From Enterobacter sp. ENT03 (lineage in GTDB: Bacteria > Pseudomonadota > Gammaproteobacteria > Enterobacterales > Enterobacteriaceae), in the NCBI RefSeq assembly GCF_019218745.1, contig NZ_JAHUXA010000001.1:682001-746000 (forward strand): a stretch of 64,000 nt of DNA, written 5' to 3'. A program made the position numbers and the translations under genes. Shown here piece after piece: positions 1 through 9,073 of the stretch; position 1 is the stretch's first letter, and each line of letters starts with the position of its first letter. Below the pieces are notes generated by a model, which had not been told where the DNA came from, searched no databases, and worked only from the letters and a program-made list of their open reading frames with translations.

Positions 1-1523
1 CCGCGCGGCGCGTCGCCAAAGACGGCGTAGTCAGGCATTTTTACGTTCTGGTACGGCTCCCAGCCGCCGCCGAGGGCTTTATACAGCGCCACCAGATCGA
101 GGCTGGTCTGCACCCGCGCCTGCGCCCGCTGCTGTTCCGCCTGGGCTAACTGGCGCTGGGCATCCAGCACATCGATAAAGGTGGCGATCCCCTGCCGGTA
201 GCTGTCGCTCGCCAGATCGAAGGCGTTTTGCAGCGCGGTGATGGTTTTGCTCAGCCCCGCTTCACGCTGCTGATCGGTACGGTAGCTGACCAGCGCATTC
301 TCCACATCCCCGAGCGCGGTCAGCACCGTCTGGCGATAGTTGAGCACCGCCGCCCCCTGCTGCGCCCGCGCCAGTTTGACGCTGGAGACCAGCCGTCCAC
401 CCTGGAAAATCGGGATCGACACCTGCGGGCCAAAACTGTAGAAATGGCTGCTCCAGTCGGTGAGCCAGTTGGTTTCGCTGTTGCGCAGACCAAACTGGCC
501 GGTCAGCGACAAGCTCGGGAACAGCTGCGCCACGGAGACGCCGATCTGCGCCGTGGCGGCATGTAAATTCGCTTCCGCTTCGCGCACGTCCGGCCGACGA
601 CGCGCCAGAGTGGACGGAATGCCGGTCGCCACCAGATCCGGCAGCGTCGGCAACGGTTGTGGGTTGCGCAGTTCGGCGTCCAGCGCGCCCGGCGGTTTGC
701 CGAGCAGGATCGCCAGCGCGTTCATCGCCTGCCGCTCCTGCGCCTGATATTGCGGCAGCTGCGCTTCCAGATTGCCCAGCTGGGCGCGGGCGTTTTCCAC
801 ATCCAGCTGCGGCGAGAGCCCCCCGCGCTGGCGGTTTTCCGTCAGGGTGAACGTCTCCTGGGCGGTGGCAATCTGCGTATTCATGGTGGCGATAATGCTC
901 TGCGCCCCGCGCAGTTGCAGCCAGGCGCGGGCGACTTCCGCCTCCAGCGACACCAGCGCGTCGTTGCGCTGTTCAATGGCCGCCTGCTGTTGCGCCTGCG
1001 CGGCTTCCACCTGGCGGCGCACTTTGCCCCACAGATCGATCTCCCACTGAGCATCAAAGCTGCCCTGATAGAGATTGACCGGCTGGGTCAGCGTACCGAG
1101 CGCGCCCTGCAATTCGGGATCAACGTCATTGAGCTGACCGTAAACGTCGTGGGATTTCAGCTCGCCTTCCAGCCCAAGCTGCTGGCGGGTAGCTTTCAGA
1201 CTGCCGTTCACGGCGGGCAGTAACGCCCCGCCCGCCTGGTTGATCTGCTCCCGCGCCCCGGCGATGCGCAGCACGGTCTGCTGCAACGACAGGTTATCGG
1301 CAATCGCCCGCTCAATCAGGCTGTTGAGCTGCGGCGAGTTAAAGGTCGTCCACCAGCGGGGATTCACCGCCTGGGACGCTGTCTGCGACTTCACCTCGCG
1401 ATCGCCCTGATCGTTCCAGTGGCTGACCGCAGGGGCGGCGGGCTGCTGATAATCCGGCCCGACGGCGCAGCCTGCCAGCAACAGCGCCAGCAGGGTCAGA
1501 GTGGGATGAGTTTTCCTGTGCAT
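1..1523 (-). CDS. Efflux RND/NodT-type outer-membrane lipoprotein (partial, 3' end outside window)
   Basis: TolC-like channel subunit expected to carry drugs from an inner-membrane pump across the outer membrane. The product begins with a lipoprotein signal whose lipobox LLAGC puts the lipidated cysteine at residue 19. The rest shows the two alpha-helical outer membrane efflux repeats typical of the NodT/OprM family, including WWTTF near the N-terminus and RRPDVREAE and FPSLSLTG in the middle. The gene runs off the window, so about 507 residues are visible and the C-terminus is missing. Its ATG starts one base after the stop of the EmrB-like gene, so it is the last gene of an emrA-emrB-channel operon. 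The family call is secure; the drug range cannot be read from the sequence. Confidence 0.9.
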   Translation of the reverse strand, partial: MHRKTHPTLTLLALLLAGCAVGPDYQQPAAPAVSHWNDQGDREVKSQTASQAVNPRWWTTFNSPQLNSLIERAIADNLSLQQTVLRIAGAREQINQAGGALLPAVNGSLKATRQQLGLEGELKSHDVYGQLNDVDPELQGALGTLTQPVNLYQGSFDAQWEIDLWGKVRRQVEAAQAQQQAAIEQRNDALVSLEAEVARAWLQLRGAQSIIATMNTQIATAQETFTLTENRQRGGLSPQLDVENARAQLGNLEAQLPQYQAQERQAMNALAILLGKPPGALDAELRNPQPLPTLPDLVATGIPSTLARRRPDVREAEANLHAATAQIGVSVAQLFPSLSLTGQFGLRNSETNWLTDWSSHFYSFGPQVSIPIFQGGRLVSSVKLARAQQGAAVLNYRQTVLTALGDVENALVSYRTDQQREAGLSKTITALQNAFDLASDSYRQGIATFIDVLDAQRQLAQAEQQRAQARVQTSLDLVALYKALGGGWEPYQNVKMPDYAVFGDAPR

Positions 1524-1524
1524 C

Positions 1525-3096
1525 TTAATGTGCTCCTGCGCTGCCTTCGCTTTTCACCGGCGAAAGCAGTAAACAAAATGGGATCAACAGAACGGCCACC
1601 AGACTGAGCAGCGTGAAGACATCCACGTAGGCAAGGAAGCGCGACTGCTCGATTAAGGTCTGGTACATCTGCCCGCTGGCAATGGCGGTGGGATCGCCCA
1701 CCTGCGAGGTGAAATTGCGTATCGCCTCTGCTGAACTGCGGACCGCCTGCTGGAACTGCTCGTCAAAGGGCGAGGCATGTTCGCTGAGATAGGCGCTGTG
1801 CACCTGGGATCGCTCGGTAATGGCAGCGGTGGAGAGCGAAATGCCCATCGACCCCGCGACGTTACGGAACATGGTGAACAGCGCGGCGGCATCGGCGTTC
1901 AGCTGCCGGGGTATGGTGATAAAGGCAATGGTGGTGAGCGGCACAAACAGGAAGCCGAGACCAATCGACTGGGCGCTGCGGAACAGCACCAGGGTTTCAA
2001 AATCGATGTCCGGCGTCAGGGTGCGCGACCAGAAGAACGACACCGCGAGGCAGGCAAAGCCAAAGGCGATGATCCAGCGCGTCTGCACCACTGGCATCAG
2101 TTTCAGCACCAGCGGAATGGTCAGCACGATCAGTACCGCCCCCGGCGACAGCACCAGCCCCGACCAGGTGGCGGTATAGCCCAGATCCTGTTGCGCCAGC
2201 TGCGGGATCACCACCGAGCTGCCGTAGAGGATCATCGCCATACCCGCCATCAGCAGGCTCGACACCGCAAAGTTTTTATCCTTCATACATTGCAGATCGA
2301 CCACCGGTTTTTTGGCGTAGATCAGCCAGTAGATCGCGCCGATAATGCCCACCAGCGTCAGCACCGCAAAGGTGCGGATAAAGCCGGAGGCGAACCAGTC
2401 ATCGTCTTCGCCGCGATCCAGCATCACCTGTAAGCAGCCAAGCCCCAGCGCGATCAGGCCGATGCCCGTCCAGTCCACCGAGAGTTTCTCTTCTGATTTG
2501 CGCTCCCACGGCGGATCTTCCAGCAGCTGATAGATCGCCAGTACCGTGATAATGCCCACCGGAATATTGATAAAAAATACCCAGCGCCAGGAGTAGTTAT
2601 CGGTGATCCAGCCGCCGAGCGTCGGGCCGAGAACCGGGGCGACGATAATGGCAATGGACGACAGCCCGAACGCCTTACCGCGATCTTCAGGCTTGAAGTA
2701 ATCCAGCAATACCGACTGCTGCGTCGGCTGCAAACCGCCGCCAAAGAAGCCCTGTAAGATACGGAACAGAATGATTTCCCACAGCTCAGTGGCGATACCG
2801 CACAAAAACGAGCAGACGGTAAACATCACAATGCAGATCAGGAAGAAGCGTTTGCGGCCAAATACGCGGCTTAAAAAGGCGGAGATCGGCAGCACGATGC
2901 CGTTCGCCACCAGATAGCTGGTCAGAACCCAGGTCGATTCGCTGTAGCTGGAGGAGAGCGATCCGGCGACGTGCGGCAGCGCCACGTTAACGATAGTGGT
3001 GTCGAGGATCTCCATAAAAACCGCCAGCGTGACGACAATCGCCACCGCCCACGGATTGCTGGCGGGTTTCCAGCTTTCATGGCTGTGATCGGTCAT
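1525..3096 (-). CDS. DHA2-family MFS multidrug transporter, EmrB-like
   Basis: Proton-coupled drug pump of the inner membrane with 523 residues, the usual size of 14-TM DHA2 transporters. LDTTIVNVALP at 31-41 matches the DHA2 motif in TM1, and GRKR at 80-83 is the loop 2-3 MFS motif. It resembles E. coli EmrB and EmrY but is not in the emrRAB or emrKY context. The start overlaps the end of the EmrA-like gene by four bases and the stop is one base from the channel gene, which implies translational coupling. No EmrR/MarR regulator lies next to it in the window. Substrates are unknown. Confidence 0.9.
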   Translation of the reverse strand: MTDHSHESWKPASNPWAVAIVVTLAVFMEILDTTIVNVALPHVAGSLSSSYSESTWVLTSYLVANGIVLPISAFLSRVFGRKRFFLICIVMFTVCSFLCGIATELWEIILFRILQGFFGGGLQPTQQSVLLDYFKPEDRGKAFGLSSIAIIVAPVLGPTLGGWITDNYSWRWVFFINIPVGIITVLAIYQLLEDPPWERKSEEKLSVDWTGIGLIALGLGCLQVMLDRGEDDDWFASGFIRTFAVLTLVGIIGAIYWLIYAKKPVVDLQCMKDKNFAVSSLLMAGMAMILYGSSVVIPQLAQQDLGYTATWSGLVLSPGAVLIVLTIPLVLKLMPVVQTRWIIAFGFACLAVSFFWSRTLTPDIDFETLVLFRSAQSIGLGFLFVPLTTIAFITIPRQLNADAAALFTMFRNVAGSMGISLSTAAITERSQVHSAYLSEHASPFDEQFQQAVRSSAEAIRNFTSQVGDPTAIASGQMYQTLIEQSRFLAYVDVFTLLSLVAVLLIPFCLLLSPVKSEGSAGAH

Positions 3097-4223
3097 TCCA
3101 GCGTAACCTTCGGCTCAACGGAGAGGCCCAGCGGCAGCGGCTTGTTGGTATCCAGTCCTTTGTCGATGACGATTTTCACCGGCACGCGCTGGACGATCTT
3201 CACAAAGTTGCCGGTGGCGTTTTCTGCCGGGAAGGCGGAGAAGCGCGATCCACTGCCCTGCTGAATGCTGTCGATATGCCCTTCCAGCTCCACGTCCGGC
3301 CAGGCATCAATGCTGATGGTGACTTTGTTGCCCGGACGCATACGTTCAAGCTGCGACTCTTTGAAGTTAGCGACCACCCAGATGTCCGGCGACACCAGCG
3401 AAAACAGTGCGCTTCCCGCCTGCACCAGCGTGCCGGTCTGCACGTTACGTTTGGTGACGTAGCCGTCGAACGGCGCACGCACTTCGGTCCAGGAGAGGTT
3501 CAGCTCCGCGTTTTCCAGCTGCGCCCGCGCCTGATCGACCTGACGCTGGCGTGCTTCGACATTGGTTTCCTGCTGACGGATTTGCAGCTGCACCTGCTCG
3601 GCCACTTCCGCCTGCGCCTGAGCGCTGGCAAGCTGGGCCTGTGCGCTGCGTAACTGCGCATTGGCGGTATCAATATTTTGCTGCGTGGTGGCGCGGGGAT
3701 CGACGCCGCGCTGACGGCGATAGGCCGCCTGCGCATTGGCCAGATCCGCCTGCGCTTTCAGGACCTGGGCGCGCGCTTCATCGCGCTGGGCGGGATACTG
3801 CACTTTGGAGAGCGCCAGCTGTGCCTGCGCCTGATGCAGTTGTGCGGTCGCCAGACCCAACTGGGCCTGTGCCTGATCGCGCTGGGCGCGGGCATCGCGC
3901 GGATCGATGGTCACCAGCAGATCGCCCTTCTTCACCCGCTGGTTATCTTTGACGCGCAGTTCGGTCACGTAGCCCGCGACCTTGGGCGCTATGGTCACCA
4001 CATCGCCATCGGTGAAGGCGTCGTCGGTGGTTTCTTCATTACGGGTCAGCAGCCACCACACCAGCGCGCCTATCACCATGACAATCACCACGATGCCCAG
4101 GATGATAATCGGCTTTTTGCCGGGGCGTTTGCGTTCCGCTTTTTCGTTTTTCGTGTCGACGTTATCGTCGGTTTTATTGTCGTTTTTCTGCGTCTCGTCA
4201 GACGCGTTGATATTCTCAGCCAT
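3093..4223 (-). CDS. HlyD/EmrA-family periplasmic adaptor
   Basis: Membrane fusion protein linking the EmrB-like pump to its outer-membrane channel. It has 376 residues: a charged, Asn/Asp/Lys-rich cytoplasmic tail (1-37), one membrane segment (about 38-60), a lipoyl half-motif near 79-86 (APKVAGYV), a long Gln/Ala-rich coiled-coil hairpin (about 110-245), and a second lipoyl half with RAPFDGYVTKR. E. coli EmrA is about 390 residues. First gene of the three-gene operon; its promoter should lie in the 100 bases between it and ybiR, on the same strand. No regulatory palindrome was recognised there. Confidence 0.9.
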   Translation of the reverse strand: MAENINASDETQKNDNKTDDNVDTKNEKAERKRPGKKPIIILGIVVIVMVIGALVWWLLTRNEETTDDAFTDGDVVTIAPKVAGYVTELRVKDNQRVKKGDLLVTIDPRDARAQRDQAQAQLGLATAQLHQAQAQLALSKVQYPAQRDEARAQVLKAQADLANAQAAYRRQRGVDPRATTQQNIDTANAQLRSAQAQLASAQAQAEVAEQVQLQIRQQETNVEARQRQVDQARAQLENAELNLSWTEVRAPFDGYVTKRNVQTGTLVQAGSALFSLVSPDIWVVANFKESQLERMRPGNKVTISIDAWPDVELEGHIDSIQQGSGSRFSAFPAENATGNFVKIVQRVPVKIVIDKGLDTNKPLPLGLSVEPKVTLE

Positions 4224-4324
4224 AGCGTTACAACGTTCCTGTCAGTTAACGGCGCGGCAGGTGCGCCGATAACTAAAGTTAGGAGGTTGCTATACATTTG
4301 CCAGGAAAAACTGACAAATGAGCA

Positions 4325-5434
4325 CTATCTGAGAAGAAACAGACCGTAGCCAACCAGCGCAGCCCACACCAGCAGCGGTAGCGACCAGAGATGAAAGCGC
4401 CACCAGATGCGGCGATCGTGCGCCATACGCAACGCGATGAGATTCGCCAGCGATCCTGGCAGCAGCCCAAACCCACCGACGTTTACCGCCCAGGCGAGCA
4501 GCGTATCGGGCGGTACATAGTTGAGCAGTAAAATGGTCGCCGGGACGTTGCTGATAAACTGCGACAGACCGATAGCGGTAAGCCACAGACCGGGCACGGA
4601 CAAGTTTCCGACGTTGTTAAGCGCCCCCTGCAATACCGGCAGCTGGATCAGCAGATGCACGTCAATAAACATCGCCATAAACACCAGCAGCAGGGTCCAG
4701 TCGACGCTGACCACCACGCGGCGGGCGAGGATCAGAAATCCGATGGCAATGGCCGCCAGTCCCCACAACTCCTGTTTCAGTTCCAGAGAGGTGAGAAATA
4801 CCCCATACAGCGCCAGGCAACTCCACACCAGCCGCGGCTGCCAGTCTGTGGCCTGGGTGCCGCTGTGGTAATTGAGCGCTTTTTTCGGGAACGCAAACCA
4901 GCACATCACCAGCAGCGTCAACATCATCGCCAGCGCCAGCGGTGCCATCTGCGCGCAGAAGGCGGCAAACGACAGGCCGGAGCGTCCCCACAGCAGGATG
5001 TTTTGCGGGTTGCCGATGGGCGTCAGCAGCGATCCGGCGTTCACCGCCAGCGCTTCGAAGATGATCAGCCGGTTGACCGGGATCTCGCAGAGTTTTTTAA
5101 GCGTGATGGTCAGCGGCACCACGATAAACAGCGCCACGTCGTTGGTTAAAAAGGTCGATAACAGCGCGGCCGCCATCACCATAAACATCGCCAGACGGCG
5201 TTCGGTGGCAAAGCGGCGCACCATGCGACGCCCTACGACATCGAAATACCCGGACAGCTCGACGCCTTTGGTCAGCAACATCAACCCGCTGAGGGTAATA
5301 ATGGTGTGCCAGTCAATGGCTTTGCCCCAGCCCGCGGGGGCGAAAGGTATGAAGAAACTGAGCGCCAGACCCACCAGCAGTAATAAATGAAAGAAATGGT
5401 CGCGGGCCAGCGCACGCATGAAAGGCAGTGTCAT
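4325..5434 (-). CDS. ybiR: YbiR, SLC13/ArsB-type inner-membrane transporter
   Basis: Polytopic membrane protein of 369 residues with about ten to eleven hydrophobic segments, of the divalent anion:Na+ symporter/ArsB-NhaD type. The motif [15 protein letters not shown] near 115-130 is typical of this fold (asparagine in a re-entrant loop). It overlaps mntR by four bases, so the two are co-transcribed, as in E. coli. The substrate is not established; linkage to the manganese regulator hints at metal or anion homeostasis, but that is inference from position only. Confidence 0.85.
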   Translation of the reverse strand: MTLPFMRALARDHFFHLLLLVGLALSFFIPFAPAGWGKAIDWHTIITLSGLMLLTKGVELSGYFDVVGRRMVRRFATERRLAMFMVMAAALLSTFLTNDVALFIVVPLTITLKKLCEIPVNRLIIFEALAVNAGSLLTPIGNPQNILLWGRSGLSFAAFCAQMAPLALAMMLTLLVMCWFAFPKKALNYHSGTQATDWQPRLVWSCLALYGVFLTSLELKQELWGLAAIAIGFLILARRVVVSVDWTLLLVFMAMFIDVHLLIQLPVLQGALNNVGNLSVPGLWLTAIGLSQFISNVPATILLLNYVPPDTLLAWAVNVGGFGLLPGSLANLIALRMAHDRRIWWRFHLWSLPLLVWAALVGYGLFLLR

Positions 5435-5904
5435 TCTGCGTTCTGCCCCTGTTGCAGGGTAAACAGACGGAAGCGTTCCAGCGTCTCTTCACTGACGTGA
5501 TGCTCCATGCCTTCCGCATCGCGACGGGCGGTATCCGGGCTGACGCCCAGCACCAGCAGGAAACTTTCCACGATCTGATGGCGTTCACGGCTTTGCTGAG
5601 CCAGGGTTTCCCCTTCCGGCGTCAGAAACACACCGCGCCACGGGATCTGTTCGATCAGGCCAACGCTGGCCAGCCGCTTTAACATCTTAGCTACAGTTGG
5701 CTGAGAAACGCCCAGCCGCGCCGCCATATCCACCTGACGCGCTTCACCCACTTCGCGGATCAGATCGGAAATTAACTCAACATAATCATCGATTAACTCG
5801 CGGCGATGCGCCTCACGAACCTGCCGAAATCCTTCAACATGTTCTTCAACATTAACCAGTTGCGTCACTTTTTTTATTGTTGGCGTACCTGCGCGACGAC
5901 TCAT
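5431..5904 (-). CDS. mntR: MntR manganese-responsive transcriptional regulator
   Basis: DtxR-family repressor of 157 residues (E. coli MntR has 155). The winged helix lies at about 45-90 with recognition segment [13 protein letters not shown]. The metal-binding helix includes [10 protein letters not shown] at 131-140, with the conserved Glu and His ligands. In E. coli, Mn2+-bound MntR represses mntH and mntS and activates mntP. A divergent mntS gene with an MntR-type palindrome lies directly upstream, matching the E. coli arrangement. Confidence 0.95.
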   Translation of the reverse strand: MSRRAGTPTIKKVTQLVNVEEHVEGFRQVREAHRRELIDDYVELISDLIREVGEARQVDMAARLGVSQPTVAKMLKRLASVGLIEQIPWRGVFLTPEGETLAQQSRERHQIVESFLLVLGVSPDTARRDAEGMEHHVSEETLERFRLFTLQQGQNAE

Positions 5905-6013
5905 TGTGCTTCCTCATTGACGTGACGCGAATACCGCATCCTCTAAGCGAACGGCCATTGTAAACCATCACCTGAGGAGTACAAAAAATTAACGCATTAG
6001 CCATAGCTATAAA

Positions 6014-6031
6014 ATATAGCCTGTGCTATAT
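6014..6031. promoter_or_regulatory. Candidate MntR operator upstream of mntS
   Basis: Inverted repeat ATATAGC-CTGT-GCTATAT with perfect 7-bp arms, between mntR and mntS. It resembles the ATAGC/GCTAT boxes that MntR binds at E. coli mntH and mntS. A shorter palindrome, ATAGCTAT, sits just upstream at 6003-6010. Confidence 0.75.
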
Positions 6032-6094
6032 CTGTATGTAATGCAGTCACCCTTCACGGACGGAAAGGTTTTCAGTCTGGACAGGAGGTAACTA

Positions 6095-6223
6095 ATGAAC
6101 GAATTCAGGAGATGTATGGCCGTGTTCAGTCACTCCCCTTTTAAAGTGCGTTTGCTGCTGGTTAATATGTTGTGCGATATGTTCCACAGCAAACCGCAGC
6201 CGGACGATAAACCTTCACGCTAA
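6095..6223 (+). CDS. mntS: MntS small manganese-chaperone/regulatory protein
   Basis: A 42-residue protein, too short for most gene finders. It begins MNEFRRCMAVFSHSPFKVRL and ends KPQPDDKPSR, closely matching E. coli MntS (42 residues; locus formerly called rybA). The ribosome site AGGAGG lies nine bases before the ATG. In E. coli, MntS raises available intracellular Mn2+, apparently by inhibiting the exporter MntP, and is repressed by MntR. Here an MntR-type palindrome lies about 65 bases upstream and a hairpin follows the stop immediately, so it is probably a single-gene transcript. Confidence 0.93.
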   Translation: MNEFRRCMAVFSHSPFKVRLLLVNMLCDMFHSKPQPDDKPSR

Positions 6224-6253
6224 TGCGGCGTCGCGGTACGCCGCTTCATTTTT
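6224..6253 (+). terminator. Rho-independent terminator of mntS
   Basis: Seven-bp stem GCGGCGT/ACGCCGC with a six-base loop, followed by TTCATTTTT. It begins one base after the mntS stop codon. Confidence 0.75.
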
Positions 6254-6502
6254 CTGTCACACTTCCCCTTCATACTGATCGTTTCTATAGAATTTTCTTA
6301 TTATTTGTCGGTTTTGTAACCATTATCGCAAAACATTCCTCTGACGCCTGTTGACCTTAACAGCGGCTCGCTCTATCTTCTCGCAGCCCTGCACAAATGC
6401 GGCTTACGGATGACGGCCCTCTCCTCATTCTTCACGCATTGTCCCGCAGGTTTTGACCCTCGACGCCAGGGTGAGCACATGGCGTTTTCGCGATAGTGTC
6501 AT
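6254..6502 (+). other. Intergenic region upstream of opgE
   Basis: About 250 bases between the mntS terminator and opgE. The first half is AT-rich. No coding frame with a credible ribosome site and no strong operator was seen; it presumably carries the opgE promoter. Confidence 0.5.
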
Positions 6503-8086
6503 ATGAATTTAATAATAAAAGAAACCCTTGCTGCGCGTGGGCTGAACATCAGCCCGTGGACAGGCTTTTATTTTTTGCAGTCTTTGCTTATCAACTACGC
6601 CCTCGGCTATCCCTTCAGCCTGCTTTATGCGGTGGCGTTCTCCCTTATTTTACAGTTGCTGTGGCGTCATGCGCCGCGTGCGCAGAAAGTGCTGATTGGC
6701 CTGTGTACGCTGGTAGCGGCCTCCTATTATCCGTTCGGCCAGGCCTATGGCGCGCCGAACTTTAATACCCTGCTCGCCCTGCACTCCACCAATATGGAAG
6801 AGTCCACGGAGATCCTGACGATTTTCCCGTGGTACAACTACGTGATTGGCCTGTTTATTTTTGGCCTGGGCGTGATCGCCGTGCGCCGCAAAGCGTCAGA
6901 GCGTCCGGTCTGGGGCAAATGGGATCATCTGGGTGTTGCCTTCTGTCTGGCAGTGGTGTTCGTGCAACCGTTAAGCAACCTTTACTACGGCTGGGGCTTC
7001 CATCTGAAAGACACCGGTTATCCGGTGGTGCGCTTTGTGAAAGATGTGGTGGTGAATAACCGCGAAGTGCGGGAAGAACAGGCGCGCATGGCGGAGCTGT
7101 CCGGCATGAAAGATACCTGGACGGTGCTGGGCGTGAAGCCGAAATATCACACCTACGTGGTGGTGATCGGCGAAAGCGTACGCCGGGATGCCATGGGTGC
7201 ATTTGGCGGCTACTGGAATAACACCCCTTTTGCCAGCCAGGTTAAGGGTACCTTCTTTACCGACTATGTTGCCGCCAGCGGCTCGACACAGAAATCCCTC
7301 GGCCTGACGTTAAACCGCGTGGTGGATGATAAACCGCAATATCAGGATAACTTTGTCACCCTCGCGAACCGCGCCGGTTTTCAGACCTGGTGGTTCTCCA
7401 ATCAGGGACAAATTGGCGAGTACGATACGGCAATCGCCAGCATCGCCAAACGCGCCGATGAAGTGCATTTCCTGAAAAATGGCGATTTCGAGGCGGATAA
7501 AAATGTTAAGGATGAGGCGCTGCTGAAGATGACGTCGCAAGTGCTGTCCACTCCCCACAGCCAGCCGCAGCTCATCGTGCTGCATTTGATGGGCTCGCAT
7601 CCCCAGGCCTGCGACCGCACCGGCGGCAAGTACACGGTGTTTGTGCAGTCGAAAGAGACGTCGTGCTACCTCTATTCCATCACCCAGACGGATGAACTGC
7701 TCGGCAAACTCTACGCCCAGTTGCAGGGGGCCGGGGAAAGCTTCTCGATGGTTTATTTCTCGGATCACGGACTGGCGTTTAAAGAGCGCGGCAAAGACGT
7801 GCAGTATCTGGCGCACAGCGATACTTTCCAGCAGAACTTCCAGGTGCCCTTTATGGTGCTCTCCAGCGATGATAAAACCCATCGCGTGATCAAAGCCCGC
7901 CGTTCCGCGAACGATTTTCTGAGTTTCTTCTCCCAGTGGACCGGTATCAGCGCCAAAGAGATCGCCAACCGCTACCGTTTTATGTCATCCCAAAAAAGCG
8001 GCACCACCTGGGTGACAAACTTCAAATTGCAGAAAGTGGATTACACTCATCTGGGCAGCGATATTTTTGATACCCGCACACGATAA
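6503..8086 (+). CDS. opgE: OpgE (YbiP), phosphoethanolamine transferase for osmoregulated periplasmic glucans
   Basis: Inner-membrane enzyme of 527 residues, the size of E. coli OpgE. Four to five TM segments fill about 1-160, followed by a periplasmic alkaline-phosphatase/sulfatase-fold domain. Metal and catalytic landmarks are IGESVRRDA at 222-230, the nucleophile threonine in GSTQKS (T262), and SDHG in the C-terminal third. The E. coli protein adds phosphoethanolamine to osmoregulated periplasmic glucans. It is paralogous to the EptA enzyme at 41.3 kb, but the orthology follows its position between mntS and ompX. A REP-like element follows the gene. Confidence 0.92.
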   Translation: MNLIIKETLAARGLNISPWTGFYFLQSLLINYALGYPFSLLYAVAFSLILQLLWRHAPRAQKVLIGLCTLVAASYYPFGQAYGAPNFNTLLALHSTNMEESTEILTIFPWYNYVIGLFIFGLGVIAVRRKASERPVWGKWDHLGVAFCLAVVFVQPLSNLYYGWGFHLKDTGYPVVRFVKDVVVNNREVREEQARMAELSGMKDTWTVLGVKPKYHTYVVVIGESVRRDAMGAFGGYWNNTPFASQVKGTFFTDYVAASGSTQKSLGLTLNRVVDDKPQYQDNFVTLANRAGFQTWWFSNQGQIGEYDTAIASIAKRADEVHFLKNGDFEADKNVKDEALLKMTSQVLSTPHSQPQLIVLHLMGSHPQACDRTGGKYTVFVQSKETSCYLYSITQTDELLGKLYAQLQGAGESFSMVYFSDHGLAFKERGKDVQYLAHSDTFQQNFQVPFMVLSSDDKTHRVIKARRSANDFLSFFSQWTGISAKEIANRYRFMSSQKSGTTWVTNFKLQKVDYTHLGSDIFDTRTR

Positions 8087-8117
8087 GCGTGGTGATGACC
8101 TGGCTGGCGCCTGCGAA

Positions 8118-8148
8118 CACATCAGGCCGATAAGCGCAGCGCCACCGG
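8118..8148. repeat. REP-like element
   Basis: Contains GATAAGCGCAGCGCCACCGGGC, an enterobacterial repetitive extragenic palindrome core given here in shortened form as AAGCGCAGCGCCACCGG. It lies between the convergent opgE and ompX genes; the same core recurs at 31.6 and 36.4 kb. Confidence 0.7.
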
Positions 8149-8168
8149 GCTATTACGTTTCTTCACGC

Positions 8169-8199
8169 AAAAAAAATCCGCCCGTGGGCGGATTTTTTA
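8169..8199 (-). terminator. Rho-independent terminator of ompX (bidirectional)
   Basis: Stem ATCCGCCC/GGGCGGAT with A- and T-tracts on both sides, so it can stop ompX from the right and opgE from the left. Confidence 0.85.
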
Positions 8200-8214
8200 T
8201 CATCACCGAAGTGA

Positions 8215-8721
8215 TTAGAAGCGGTAACCTACGCCTGCGATCCAGGTGCCAACGTCGGTGCTGCGGATACGGCTCTGCTCGTAGGACACGTCGATAGCAA
8301 CGTTTTCCATCGGGTTGAACTGCAGACCGGCACCGTAAGAGAAGCCATAATCGCTGGTGTCAGCGGTTTTGAAGCCTTCTTCGCGCTGCTGGAATTTACC
8401 GTAACCAACACCCACGACGCCATAGATGCTGGCCCAGTCGTTGATACGGAAAGCAGGACCACCGGTCACACCGTAGTACTGCGCTTTGTTGTAAGCGCCG
8501 TCTTCGCTACGGTCTTTTTCGGTGTAGGTGAAGGAGCCGATGTAGCCCAGCGGGGTATCATTTTCGTAACGGTATTTCAGGTTGAAACCGTTAGCTTTGT
8601 TCGCTACGCCCTGCGCATCGCTCTGAGCGTAACCGCCAGAAACGGTGGATGCAGCTACTGCGGAACCTGCGGTAACGGCCAGAATCGCGGCCAGCGCTGA
8701 AAGACATGCAATTTTTTTCAT
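8215..8721 (-). CDS. ompX: OmpX outer-membrane beta-barrel protein
   Basis: Small eight-stranded porin-like barrel of the Ail/Lom family, 168 residues (E. coli 171). A signal peptide of about 23 residues (MKKIACLSALAAIL...) is followed by alternating beta strands: GGYAQS, GFNLKYRYE, IGSFTYTEKD, ASIYGVVGVGYG, GFSYGAGLQFNP, and the terminal WIAGVGYRF ending in Phe, as BAM substrates do. The ATG at 8721 is preferred over an upstream in-frame GTG because GAGGTG sits just before it. Its role in E. coli concerns envelope stress and adhesion; no enzymatic function is known. Confidence 0.95.
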   Translation of the reverse strand: MKKIACLSALAAILAVTAGSAVAASTVSGGYAQSDAQGVANKANGFNLKYRYENDTPLGYIGSFTYTEKDRSEDGAYNKAQYYGVTGGPAFRINDWASIYGVVGVGYGKFQQREEGFKTADTSDYGFSYGAGLQFNPMENVAIDVSYEQSRIRSTDVGTWIAGVGYRF

Positions 8722-9073
8722 AACCACCTCAAATGTGCTTCAAGTAAATCCTAAGTTTTAAATATATCAAAAATAGTCGGGAAACTCCTGGCGGATTACG
8801 CTGTCTAAGGAAGCTTTTCCTGTAACAGAACGTTTCCAGTGCTGACTATCTCTTTCAAAATGCAGTGGTTTTTCCACACAGGACGCTAGTTTTACGCGAG
8901 AACCCCAACACATTCATCCAGATTAATCCTAATCAAACGGCGATTAATCCATCAACTGCCGGCTATTATACGGATTTACGGCGACTTTTTTTCAACGAAG
9001 GTTCAACCGTAAGAGGGTATTTCCATTACACTGCCTCTTTTACCTCGTTTGACATAAATTGACAGGAGAAAGG
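8722..9073. other. ompX-rhtA divergent intergenic region
   Basis: About 350 bases. It should hold the ompX leader and promoter on the minus strand and the rhtA promoter on the plus strand. It is AT-rich near ompX. I see no ORF with a convincing start, no REP element and no long palindrome. Confidence 0.5.

Noticed and set aside
1777-2433. Plus-strand frame opposite the EmrB-like gene
   Set aside because: No ribosome site, biased composition, and the minus strand has clear DHA2 transporter motifs.
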